DNA of 18,974 nt from Candidatus Omnitrophica bacterium CG1_02_40_15 (GTDB lineage Bacteria > Omnitrophota > Gorgyraeia > Gorgyraeales > Gorgyraeaceae). The notes below the pieces were generated by a model. That model searched no databases, was not told where the DNA came from, and saw only the letters and a program-made list of their open reading frames with translations. Both the position numbers and the translations under genes were made by a program. Positions 6,708-13,409 of the stretch are shown here, piece by piece. Positions within the stretch are counted from its first letter, which is position 1. Every line of letters begins with the position of its first letter. The DNA lies in NCBI GenBank assembly GCA_001871815.1, contig MNVP01000090.1, positions 1 through 18,974 on the forward strand. The letters run 5' to 3'.

Positions 6708-6820
6708 TGAAAGTAAAGGCTTCGGTAAAGGTAATATGCGATAGGTGTAAGATTATAAAACGTAAAGGCGTTGTGAGGATAATTTGTTCAAATCCTAAAC
6801 ATAAGCAGAGGCAAGGGTAA
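6707..6820 (+). CDS. rpmJ: 50S ribosomal protein L36, zinc-binding form
   Basis: The 37-residue product MKVKASVKVICDRCKIIKRK, continuing GVVRIICSNPKHKQRQG, is a complete L36. It carries C11, C14, C27 and H32, the CxxC...C...H set that binds zinc in the C+ form. L36 helps organise 23S rRNA helices near the peptidyl transferase centre. Placement between infA and rpsM is classical. The start codon is the last element of a spacer hairpin. As with infA, AGGAGG (6637-6642) is separated from the ATG by a 16-bp hairpin. Confidence 0.97.
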   Translation: MKVKASVKVICDRCKIIKRKGVVRIICSNPKHKQRQG

Positions 6821-6823
6821 TAT

Positions 6824-6894
6824 CGTCGTTCGTCGCTTGTGGTTCGTCGTTCGTAAAACAAAACGAATCACGATTCACGAACGACTAGCGACTA
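6824..6894. repeat. TTCGTCGTTCGT-type imperfect hairpin, copy 1 (rpmJ-rpsM)
   Basis: Two arms of about 30 bases made of reiterated GTCGTTCGT words (left, starting GTCGTTCGTCGCTTGTGG) and their complements (right, ACGAATCACGATTCACGAAC...) pair across a short A-rich loop near 6857. It fills the spacer up to the rpsM ribosome-binding site (TAAGGAG). Confidence 0.8.
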
Positions 6895-6919
6895 ACATAG
6901 GAAGCTATAAGGAGAATAC

Positions 6920-7324
6920 ATGGCCAGGATAGCAGGTATTGATTTACCAAAAGAAAAACGTATAGAGATAGCTTTAACCTATATTTACGGCATAGGAATA
7001 CCTCTTTCAAACAAGATATTAAAGCAGGCAGGCGTAAACCCTGACATTAGGGTAAAGGATATGAAAGAGGATGAGGTTTCCAGAGTAGCTGCTATTATTC
7101 AAAAGGAATATAAAGTTGAAGGAGATTTAAGAAGAGAGGTTTCTCAGAATATAAAAAGGCTCATAGATATTGGTTCGTATAGAGGCTACAGGCACAGGAG
7201 GTCTTTGCCTGTAAGAGGGCAAAGAACCAGGACAAACGCAAGAACCAGAAAGGGCCCCAGAAAGACAGTAGGCGTGACAAGAAAAGCCACCAAGCCGACA
7301 GCTGCAGCGCCGGAAAATAAATGA
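6920..7324 (+). CDS. rpsM: 30S ribosomal protein S13
   Basis: The 134-residue product is S13 of the 30S head, which contacts tRNA in the P site and forms bridges to the 50S. It begins MARIAGIDLPKEKRIEIALTYIYGIG and has the SYRGYRHRRSLPVRGQRT helix-two-turn region, followed by the basic NARTRKGPRKTVG tail that reaches toward tRNA. It is slightly longer than most because of a low-complexity C-terminus (KATKPTAAAPENK). AAGGAG eight bases before the ATG supports the start. Confidence 0.97.
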   Translation: MARIAGIDLPKEKRIEIALTYIYGIGIPLSNKILKQAGVNPDIRVKDMKEDEVSRVAAIIQKEYKVEGDLRREVSQNIKRLIDIGSYRGYRHRRSLPVRGQRTRTNARTRKGPRKTVGVTRKATKPTAAAPENK

Positions 7325-7331
7325 AATAGTA

Positions 7332-7409
7332 GTTCGTCGTTAGTGACTCGTCGTTCGTGGTTCGTAACGAACTACAACGAATCGCGATTCACGAGCGACG
7401 AACGACGAA
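7332..7409. repeat. TTCGTCGTTCGT-type imperfect hairpin, copy 2 (rpsM-rpsK)
   Basis: The left arm begins TTCGTCGTTAGTGACTCGTC and the right arm ends GCGACGAACGACGAA. They are complementary over about 33 bases with mismatches. Same family as 6824-6894, with the same reiterated words but a different exact arrangement. It lies directly upstream of the rpsK Shine-Dalgarno GAGGAG. Confidence 0.8.
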
Positions 7410-7422
7410 TAAGAGGAGTTTT

Positions 7423-7824
7423 ATGACAGAGCAAGCCAAGATAAAGCCAAAAGTAGCGAAGAAAAAAAATGTTAAAAATATTACCAGCGGAATAGCCCAT
7501 GTCCTGGCAACTTTCAATAATACAATAGTTACTATAACTGATAGGCAGGGTAATGCAATAGTGTGGGCCAGCTGCGGGTCTGTGGGTTTTACAGGCTCTA
7601 AGAAATCAACGCCTTTTGCAGCGCAGGTGACTGCTAGCGACGCTGCAAAAAAGGCTATTGAGCATGGCCTTAAAGATGTGGAGGTTTTTGTAAAAGGCCC
7701 TGGTTCAGGCAGAGAAGCGGCAATAAGGGCTATACAGGCAGCAGGGCTGCGTATAAGCGCTATAAAGGATGTAACGCCTATTCCGCATAATGGATGCAGG
7801 CCGCCGAAACGTCGACGTGTATAA
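7423..7824 (+). CDS. rpsK: 30S ribosomal protein S11
   Basis: The 133-residue product is S11 of the 30S platform, near the mRNA exit region. It shows GIAHVLATFNNTIVTITD, GFTGSKKSTPFAAQ, the glycine motif KGPGSGREAAIRA and the C-terminal PHNGCRPPKRRRV. The frame extends 22 codons upstream to 7357, but those codons come from the spacer hairpin. The ATG at 7423 follows GAGGAG with proper spacing and gives the normal protein length. Confidence 0.97.
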   Translation: MTEQAKIKPKVAKKKNVKNITSGIAHVLATFNNTIVTITDRQGNAIVWASCGSVGFTGSKKSTPFAAQVTASDAAKKAIEHGLKDVEVFVKGPGSGREAAIRAIQAAGLRISAIKDVTPIPHNGCRPPKRRRV

Positions 7825-7830
7825 AAATTT

Positions 7831-7918
7831 GTTAGTGAAAGGTTAAAGGTGTAAAGTTAAAGGTTAAAAATATATTCTAAACAGACCTTTCACCTTAAAC
7901 CTTTAACTTTTAACCAAC
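7831..7918. repeat. AAAGGTTAA-type imperfect hairpin, copy 2 (rpsK-rpsD)
   Basis: The left arm GTTAGTGAAAGGTTAAAGG and the right arm, ending AACTTTTAACCAAC, are complementary over about 33 bases with scattered mismatches. The following CAACATTGATAT is shared with the copy at 612-700. The rpsD Shine-Dalgarno AAGGAG comes after the element. Confidence 0.85.
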
Positions 7919-7941
7919 ATTGATATTTAGAAGGAGAATAC

Positions 7942-8571
7942 ATGGCAAGATATACAGGATCATCGTGCAGGATATGCAGAAGACAAAGCGCCAAGCTTTT
8001 TTTAAAAGGCCAGAGATGTTATACTGAGAAATGCGGTTTTGATAAAAGAAGCTATGCCCCAGGGCAACATGGAAAAGGCCAGAGAATCAAGCTTTCAAAC
8101 TATGGCATGCAATTAAGAGAAAAGCAGAAGGTGAAAAAGATATACGGAATACTGGAGCGTCAGTTTAGAAAATATTTTCAAACAGCCAGCCGTTCAAAAG
8201 GCATTACAGGCTCAAAGCTTCTGGAGCTTTTAGAGAGAAGGCTGGATAATGTTATATTCAGGTCCTCGTTTGTTTCCTCAAGGCCTGAGGCAAGACAGAT
8301 GGTAATGCATGGCCACGTGCTTGTGAATGATAAAAAAGTGGATATACCATCTTATTCAGTAAAAACAGGCGATATTGTAGTTATAAAACCAAAAGAAAAA
8401 ACCATAAAAAGGGTTAAAGAATCTGCTGAGAAATTAAAAGACAGGCCTTGTCCAAGCTGGATCGAAGTGGATAAAGTTGGCCTTAGGACAAAGATTACAA
8501 GGCTTCCTGAAAGAAACGATATGGCAGCTGACATAAAAGAGCAGTTGATAGTTGAATTATACTCTAAGTGA
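7942..8571 (+). CDS. rpsD: 30S ribosomal protein S4, zinc-binding form
   Basis: The 209-residue product is the primary 16S rRNA binder S4 that nucleates 30S assembly. The N-terminal region has CRIC (C9, C12) and CYTEKC (C26, C31), the zinc-finger form. The S4 RNA-binding domain follows at about residues 95-160 (LERRLDNVIFRSSF, ARQMVMHGHVLVN). AAGGAG upstream of 7942 supports the start. In many bacteria S4 regulates this operon, but no specific S4 mRNA site was recognised here. The stop TGA lies inside the first stem of the following spacer element. Confidence 0.97.
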   Translation: MARYTGSSCRICRRQSAKLFLKGQRCYTEKCGFDKRSYAPGQHGKGQRIKLSNYGMQLREKQKVKKIYGILERQFRKYFQTASRSKGITGSKLLELLERRLDNVIFRSSFVSSRPEARQMVMHGHVLVNDKKVDIPSYSVKTGDIVVIKPKEKTIKRVKESAEKLKDRPCPSWIEVDKVGLRTKITRLPERNDMAADIKEQLIVELYSK

Positions 8572-8753
8572 GGACATAATTTACGGAGTCTGAAGACGAC
8601 GTAAATTATATGTCCGAACTTATCCCGCCCTTTTGAATAGCAAGCTGAGAAAAATTGCTAAAAGGGCGGGATTAATTCGCACAAACAAAAAAGTAACTCA
8701 TAGAAGATTCAGTTACGTCATCCAAAGGATGACGTAACTGAAGTGCTCATTAA
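8565..8753 (+). repeat. Three-hairpin spacer composite, copy 3 (rpsD-rpoA)
   Basis: Hairpin I (8565-8622) has arms ATAATTTACG/CGTAAATTAT, an inner GTC-TGAA-GAC cap, GA/GA loops and the outer TAAGT/ACTTA stem, which overlaps the last codons of rpsD. Hairpin II (8624-8670) has CCCGCCCTTTT/AAAAGGGCGGG with TAGCAA/TTGCTA inside. Hairpin III (8672-8753) is bounded by TTAAT-TC-GCAC and GTGC-TC-ATTAA. It contains a perfect 16-bp hairpin (TTCAGTTACGTCATCC, loop AAA) at 8708-8742. The rpoA Shine-Dalgarno follows directly. Confidence 0.9.
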
Positions 8754-8765
8754 AGGGGGTAATAA

Positions 8766-9752
8766 ATGGGGATAAGCTGGAAGACGTTCGAGATGCCTAA
8801 AAGATTAGAGTGCGATGAGGCTAGTTATTCTAAGACATATGGAAAATTTATCGCAGAACCGTTTGAAAGAGGCTTTGGATCCACAATAGGGAATTCTTTG
8901 AGGCGTATTCTCATATCTTCTATTGAGGGGACAGCGGTTACCTCTGTGAAAATAGACGGCGTATTGCATGAATTTTCTACAATACCGGGCGTATTGGAAG
9001 ATGTCCCGCAGATTATTTTAAATATAAAACAGCTGTTTCTTAAATCAGAGGCTCGCAATCCGAAGATACTGCGTTTAAAGGCTACTAAAAAAGGTGAGGT
9101 TACAGCAAAGAACATAGTGGCTGATGAGACAATCGAAATAATAAATCCAAACCTGCATATAGCGACTCTTACAAAGGATGCAAGTTTTAATATGGAGCTT
9201 GAAATCGGCAAGGGCAGAGGATTTGTGCCTTCGGAGAGAAATAAAAAAGAAGGCCAGGCAATAGGCGCGATACCTGTAGATTCCATATTTGCTCCTGTAA
9301 GAAGGGTAAGCTATCACGTGGAAAATACCAGGGTTGGCCAGATTACAGACTATGACAAATTGATATTGGAGATATGGACAAACGGCAGCATGGAACCGAA
9401 AGACGCTATCCTGTACGCGTCGCATATACTGCATAAGCATCTTGAGGTATTTTTAAAATTCGGCCAAATTGTTGTGGAAGACGAAGTGCAGGAAGAGGAT
9501 ACTCAGGAAAACAAGGAAATGCTGGAAAAATTAAAACTCCCTGTTTCAGAACTTGAACTTTCTGTAAGAAGCGGTAATTGCCTCAGAGAGGCGCGCATAA
9601 AGACTATAGGAGAACTTGTCACAAAAACAGAGCAGGAAATGCTTCAGTATAGGAATTTTGGTAAAAAGTCGCTTCAGGAAATAACAGAAATACTCAAAGG
9701 CATGGGGCTTTCATTGGGAATGGAGATACCGAAAGAGAAAGCATCTAAGTAA
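8766..9752 (+). CDS. rpoA: RNA polymerase alpha subunit
   Basis: The 328-residue product is a full-length alpha subunit. Residues 1 to about 235 form the dimerising N-terminal domain (FIAEPFERGFGSTIGNSLRR, DGVLHEFSTIPGVLEDV, and later GRGFVPSERN). After a linker rich in acidic residues comes the C-terminal domain (LELSVRSGNCLREARIKTIG, then NFGKKSLQEITEIL). The arginine in SVRSGNCL corresponds to the UP-element-contacting R265 of E. coli. The start is supported by an AAAGGGGG sequence upstream. Position between rpsD and rplQ is classical. Confidence 0.98.
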   Translation: MGISWKTFEMPKRLECDEASYSKTYGKFIAEPFERGFGSTIGNSLRRILISSIEGTAVTSVKIDGVLHEFSTIPGVLEDVPQIILNIKQLFLKSEARNPKILRLKATKKGEVTAKNIVADETIEIINPNLHIATLTKDASFNMELEIGKGRGFVPSERNKKEGQAIGAIPVDSIFAPVRRVSYHVENTRVGQITDYDKLILEIWTNGSMEPKDAILYASHILHKHLEVFLKFGQIVVEDEVQEEDTQENKEMLEKLKLPVSELELSVRSGNCLREARIKTIGELVTKTEQEMLQYRNFGKKSLQEITEILKGMGLSLGMEIPKEKASK

Positions 9753-9781
9753 ATAAAAAATGTAAAACTCGGAATTTAAAG

Positions 9782-9834
9782 AGCTGTAAGCCGTAAGCTG
9801 TAAGTTTTAAGCTTAAAGCTTACAACTTAAAACT
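9782..9834. repeat. AGCTGTAAG-type imperfect hairpin, copy 3 (rpoA-rplQ)
   Basis: AGCTGTAAGCCGTAAGCTGTAAG is followed by a hairpin whose arms AGTTTTAAG and CTTAAAACT are perfectly complementary, with GTAAGC/GCTTAC pairing as an alternative. It is related to the elements at 1681 and 3121. About 50 bases of AT-rich sequence with no recognised feature separate it from rplQ, whose Shine-Dalgarno is AAAGGA. Confidence 0.7.
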
Positions 9835-9884
9835 AAATAGTCGTGTTTGTTGTTTTTAATTTTAAGTTATAAAGGACGGTTGCG

Positions 9885-10469
9885 ATGCGGCATCATAAGC
9901 ACAGCGTAAGGTTTGGAAGGCAGAGGAGCCATTACAAGGCAACGCTCAAGAGCCTGGTTACAGGGCTTATTATCAATAAGAGCATTGCTACAACAAAAGT
10001 AAAGGCAAAAGAGGCCTCGCGCCTGGCTGATAAACTCATAACTCTCGGAAAAGAAAAAACAGTAACTAACCAGCGTAGCGCTTATGCCATTCTTGGCGAT
10101 AGAAAATTGGTTGGCATGCTTTTTAATGAGCTTGCGCCTTTATTTAAGGATAGGAAAGGCGGTTATACAAGAGTTATGCTGACTAAAAAAAGGCGCGGAG
10201 ATAACGCGCAAATGGCCATACTTGAATTTGTTGAAAAACCAAAACCGCTTGAGCATAAAAAGAAAACTGAAAAAAAAGAGAAAAAACCTGCTGCTCCAGC
10301 GCTTGAAGCCAAGGTTGAAAAAGAGGAGAAGATTGTTTCGCCTGAGCCAAAGAAAGAAGAGCATAGGAAAGAAGAGCACAAAAAAGAAACGCTGCAACCC
10401 AAGAAGCATGAGAAACCAATAGGAAGACCCGGATTCTTCAAGAAATTCTTTGGACGAAAAGGGGATTAA
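9885..10469 (+). CDS. rplQ: 50S ribosomal protein L17 with charged C-terminal extension
   Basis: Residues 1 to about 117 are a normal L17 (MRHHKHSVRFGRQRSHYKAT, LVTGLIINKSIATTKVKAKEA, and RKGGYTRVMLTKKRRGDNAQMA broken only in quoting), located near the peptide exit tunnel. The product is 194 residues, whereas the family is usually about 115-130. The extra 70-odd residues are lysine- and glutamate-rich with alanine and proline, and end in PGFFKKFFGRKGD. The extension looks disordered, and its function is unknown. AAAGGA about nine bases upstream supports the start. Confidence 0.96.
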   Translation: MRHHKHSVRFGRQRSHYKATLKSLVTGLIINKSIATTKVKAKEASRLADKLITLGKEKTVTNQRSAYAILGDRKLVGMLFNELAPLFKDRKGGYTRVMLTKKRRGDNAQMAILEFVEKPKPLEHKKKTEKKEKKPAAPALEAKVEKEEKIVSPEPKKEEHRKEEHKKETLQPKKHEKPIGRPGFFKKFFGRKGD

Positions 10470-10487
10470 AGAGTATTTTAAAACAGG

Positions 10488-10783
10488 GGGTTGGACAGGC
10501 CTAAAGAAAAGCCTCGTCGATTCGAGCGGGCACGGTGTCCGCTGTCAGGCTGGGCCATTCGGCACGAAATAATTTTGCCGTCCGCTACGGTTTACAACTC
10601 GTTTCTCTGTCGACTATCGCTTTGTCACTCGATCGAAACTCGCTGTAATTCCTTGCGGACATTTGCCAAAATTTTTCTAATGTGCCTCAGACCCAGCCTG
10701 ACAGCGGACGAGCGAGAATCGGCGCGGAGCGAAGTCCGCCACGCTGGGGCGGACGAGCGTCTTTTCGTAGGCCTATCCAACCC
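10488..10783. repeat. Nested 296-bp palindromic element, with a 145-bp structured core on the minus strand
   Basis: This fills most of the 328-bp gap between rplQ and aspC. The outermost arms start GGGTTGGACAGGCCTA (10488) and end TAGGCCTATCCAACCC (10783). Inside is a perfect 18-bp inverted repeat, GTCCGCTGTCAGGCTGGG at 10537-10554 and its complement at 10692-10709. Inside that, about 10553-10691 is a core homologous, in reverse orientation, to 18729-18869. Constant blocks include GAGGCACATTAGAA, TGTCCGCAAGGA, CCGTAGCGGACGGC and GTGCCGAATGGCC. A small GTCCGCC/GGCGGAC hairpin lies at 10734-10754. No gene is supported here. Confidence 0.85.
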
Positions 10784-10797
10784 TACATTGTACTATT

Positions 10798-11970
10798 ATG
10801 AAACTTTCTTCCCGCGCAAAAAGCGTTTCCCAGTCATTAACTCTTGCAATCACAGCCAAAACCAAGAAAATGAAAAGCTTAGGCATAGACGTTGTAAGTT
10901 TTGGCTCAGGCGAGCCTGATTTTGACACGCCAGGCCACATAAAACTGGCCGCAATAAAAGCTATTCAACAGGGTTTTACAAAATATACTGCTGCATCAGG
11001 CACAGATGAACTAAAAAAGGCAATCTGCGAGAAATTCCAGAAAGACAACGGCCTTATCTACAGCCTTTCCCAAATAGTTGTATCCTGCGGAGCGAAACAT
11101 TCACTTTACAATATAATACAGGCAGTATGCGAAAAAGGCGATGAGGTGATTATACCGTCTCCTTACTGGCTGAGCTATCCTGAGATGGTGAATCTCGCAG
11201 AAGCAAAGCCTATTTTTATTAAAACTGATGATTCCTCAGGATTTAGAATACAAGTATCTGATCTAAAAAAAGCAATCACAAAGAATACAAAGGCCCTTAT
11301 AATAAACAGCCCGTCAAACCCCACAGGGTCTATTTACGCAAAAGAAGAATTGATGGAGATGGGAAAGATAGCGGCTAGTAAAGGGATTCTCATTATCAGC
11401 GATGAGATTTACGAAAAGATTATCTTTGACGGCAATTCTCATGTATCTATAGCGGCTCTGGGCGAAGATATTTTTAGAAACACCGTTGTGGTTAATGGCG
11501 TTTCTAAAAGCTTTGCGATGACTGGCTGGAGGATAGGGTATCTTGCCGCATCTAATAATGAGCTTGTAACAGCTATTAAAAATATACAGAGCCACTCCAC
11601 ATCAAACCCTGCTTCTATAAGCCAGATGGCAGCCTTAGAGGCGCTCAGGAACAGCGATATGGCTATTGTAAACGATATGAGAAATGAGTTTGAGAAAAGA
11701 AGGGATTATATAGTAGGCAGGATAAATAAAATAAAAGGGCTTTCCTGTTTGAAGCCTGAAGGAGCTTTTTATGTTTTCTGCAGGATATATAAAAAGGGAT
11801 TATCCAGCATGGAAGTTACTGATAAGCTGCTGGATGAAGCAAAGGTAGCTGTTGTCCCTGGAAAGGTTTTTGGTTCCGACAGTCATATCAGGCTTAGTTT
11901 TGCTACTAGCATAGAAAATATTAAGAAAGGCATTGATAGGATAGAAGAGTGGTTTTGTAAGAATGGTTAA
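10798..11970 (+). CDS. aspC: Class I/II pyridoxal-phosphate aminotransferase, probably aspartate aminotransferase
   Basis: The 390-residue fold-type I enzyme would interconvert aspartate and 2-oxoglutarate with oxaloacetate and glutamate. Visible features are FGSGEPDFDTP near the N-terminus, N174 in SPSNPTG, D202 and Y205 (SDEIYE), the PLP lysine K237 in VSKSFAMTGWRIGY, and the carboxylate-binding R366 in SHIRLSFA. This is the subgroup I-gamma pattern common in bacteria. The exact donor (aspartate, or aromatic or prephenate substrates) cannot be fixed from sequence alone. Neighbouring malate and isocitrate dehydrogenase genes fit the aspartate/oxaloacetate role. No clear Shine-Dalgarno is visible, and the upstream spacer is a large palindrome. 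Confidence 0.9.
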   Translation: MKLSSRAKSVSQSLTLAITAKTKKMKSLGIDVVSFGSGEPDFDTPGHIKLAAIKAIQQGFTKYTAASGTDELKKAICEKFQKDNGLIYSLSQIVVSCGAKHSLYNIIQAVCEKGDEVIIPSPYWLSYPEMVNLAEAKPIFIKTDDSSGFRIQVSDLKKAITKNTKALIINSPSNPTGSIYAKEELMEMGKIAASKGILIISDEIYEKIIFDGNSHVSIAALGEDIFRNTVVVNGVSKSFAMTGWRIGYLAASNNELVTAIKNIQSHSTSNPASISQMAALEALRNSDMAIVNDMRNEFEKRRDYIVGRINKIKGLSCLKPEGAFYVFCRIYKKGLSSMEVTDKLLDEAKVAVVPGKVFGSDSHIRLSFATSIENIKKGIDRIEEWFCKNG

Positions 11971-11984
11971 ACTATAGATAAGGG

Positions 11985-12109
11985 TTCTCGACTGGGCTTA
12001 CATGTATGGTCAAGACGTCCGCTCGAACGATATTGGAGTAGTGAATTGTGGCGCCGCGCAATATTCTTCGAGCGGTCATGATAGCATATCATGTGAGCAG
12101 AGTCGAGAA
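11985..12109. repeat. TTCTCGACT...AGTCGAGAA palindrome, copy 1 (aspC-leuC)
   Basis: The outer arms TTCTCGACT (11985) and AGTCGAGAA (12109) are perfect. Further in, TACATG/CATGTGA-like segments and GTCCGCTCGAACGATATTG / AATATTCTTCGAGCGGTC pair, with a GGAGTAGTGAATTGTGGCGC loop region. The same two half-arms occur in swapped order at 14637-14761. The apparent coding extension of leuC upstream of 12126 comes from this element. Confidence 0.85.
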
Positions 12110-12125
12110 GTTCTATAAAATATTT

Positions 12126-13409
12126 ATGGGCAAGACAATAGCAGAGAAAATATTTAGCGTTCATTCTGGAAAAGATGCAAAAGCTGGAGACGTAGTTGTC
12201 GCAAACATAGATTTTTGTTTTAGCCAGGATGGAACCAGTATGCTTGTTATTGATGCGTTCAGAAACCTGGGAGCAAAAAGAGTTTTCAATAAAGATAAAT
12301 TCCGCATGGTTATGGACCATAGCGTCCCAAGCCCGAATATCGGGGTTTCAGAGGTGCATAAAAAGATGCGTAATTTCGCGAAAGAGCATAATCTAAAGAT
12401 ATTCGATATTGGTTGCGGCGTGTGCCATCAGGTTATACCAGAATCAGGGCTTGTTATGCCTGGCAGCCTGGTGGTGGGGGCTGATTCGCATACATGCACT
12501 TACGGAGCGCTTGGAGTTTTTTCAACAGGCATGGGGTCTACTGATGCCGCAATAGCGCTTGCAACTGGGAAAAACTGGTTTAAGGTGCCTGAAACTATAA
12601 AAATAATCCTCAATGGCAAAACCAGAAAAGGTGTCTATTCAAAAGATATAATACTTTATATAATAGGGAAATTAGGAGCTGATTATGCCACATATAAGGC
12701 AGTTGAATTCCAGGGGGAATATATAAATAGTTTGAGCATGGATAGCCGTTTCACTATAACCAATATGGCGGTTGAAATGGGGGCGAAAGCCGGCCTGATT
12801 AAGCCAGATGAAAAAACATATAAATGGTTGAGGTCGCGCGGGGCAAAGGGCATCCCTCGACTTCGCTCGGGACAGGTAGGGCAGAGGGTAAAGAGCGATA
12901 AAGATGCTGTGTATTCTGAAGTGCTGGAATTTGATGTAAGCAAGGTTACGCCGCAGATAGCAAGGCCTCATACTGTAGACAATGTTGTGCCTATAAATAA
13001 GTTAAAACATACGAAAATTGACCAGGCATTTTTAGGGACCTGCACAAACGGAAGATTAGAAGACATGGCAATAGCTTATTTTATTTTGAAGAATAAAAAG
13101 ATAAACAAAAATGTAAAGATGATAATAGCGCCTGCTTCAAAAGATATTTTTCAGGAAGCGATAGAAAAGGGCATGATAACAGAATTTGTAAGAGCAGGCG
13201 CATGCGTGGTCGTGCCTGGTTGCGGGCCTTGCGTGGGGACTCATAACGGCGTTCTGTCTTATGGCGAAGCATGTATTTCAACTGCCAATAGGAATTTTAA
13301 AGGAAGGATGGGTAATCCAGACGCATTTATTTATCTTGGTTCTCCTGCTACTGTAGCAGCGTCTGCGCTGGAAGGCAAAATCGCTGATCCAAGGAAATAT
13401 ATAAAATAA
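12126..13409 (+). CDS. leuC: 3-isopropylmalate dehydratase/homoaconitase-type large subunit
   Basis: The 427-residue catalytic subunit belongs to the aconitase superfamily and should hold a [4Fe-4S] cluster with C306 (GTCTNGRLEDM), C366 and C369 (VPGCGPCVGTHNG). It also has GADSHTCTYGALG and FSTGMGSTD. The frame is open to a GTG at 12048, but MGKTIAEKIF is the family's usual N-terminus and the upstream codons are palindrome sequence. No strong ribosome-binding site is visible. Residues about 240-255 (KGIPRLRSGQVGQRV) look like an in-frame insertion. Substrate (isopropylmalate, homoaconitate or aconitate) is uncertain. The small subunit is at 14789, after pilT. Confidence 0.92.
   Translation: MGKTIAEKIFSVHSGKDAKAGDVVVANIDFCFSQDGTSMLVIDAFRNLGAKRVFNKDKFRMVMDHSVPSPNIGVSEVHKKMRNFAKEHNLKIFDIGCGVCHQVIPESGLVMPGSLVVGADSHTCTYGALGVFSTGMGSTDAAIALATGKNWFKVPETIKIILNGKTRKGVYSKDIILYIIGKLGADYATYKAVEFQGEYINSLSMDSRFTITNMAVEMGAKAGLIKPDEKTYKWLRSRGAKGIPRLRSGQVGQRVKSDKDAVYSEVLEFDVSKVTPQIARPHTVDNVVPINKLKHTKIDQAFLGTCTNGRLEDMAIAYFILKNKKINKNVKMIIAPASKDIFQEAIEKGMITEFVRAGACVVVPGCGPCVGTHNGVLSYGEACISTANRNFKGRMGNPDAFIYLGSPATVAASALEGKIADPRKYIK
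12843..12890. repeat. Probable in-frame repeat insertion within leuC
   Basis: The stretch contains TCCCTCGACTTCGCTCGGGA, which is partly self-complementary (TCCC/GGGA and CGA/TCG) and more GC-rich than the surrounding gene. It encodes KGIPRLRSGQVGQRV between KTYKWLRSRG and KSDKDAVYSE. In relatives, as remembered, only about eleven residues separate these segments. The protein frame is preserved. Confidence 0.55.

Noticed and set aside
6824..7409. Possible CRISPR array from repeated GTCGTTCGT words
   Set aside because: The repeats are not separated by unique spacers of constant length; they form two independent hairpins between genes, and no cas gene is present.
7942..8753. Ribosomal-protein autoregulatory mRNA site (S4- or L-protein binding) in the spacers
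   Set aside because: The hairpin families also occur next to leuC, pilT, icd and lpdA, so they are not specific to ribosomal-protein genes. No mimic of an rRNA site was recognised.
10140..10441. Several overlapping open frames opposite and within the rplQ 3' end
   Set aside because: They are by-products of the lysine/glutamate-rich tail, whose purine-rich codons leave other frames open.
10491..10919. Open frame of 142 codons on the + strand between rplQ and aspC
   Set aside because: It lies across the nested palindrome and runs out of frame into aspC. Its translation is composed of repeat sequence and has no family resemblance.
12048..12125. N-terminal extension of LeuC from a GTG (26 residues)
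   Set aside because: The extension is translated palindrome, and the family's usual N-terminus begins at 12126.
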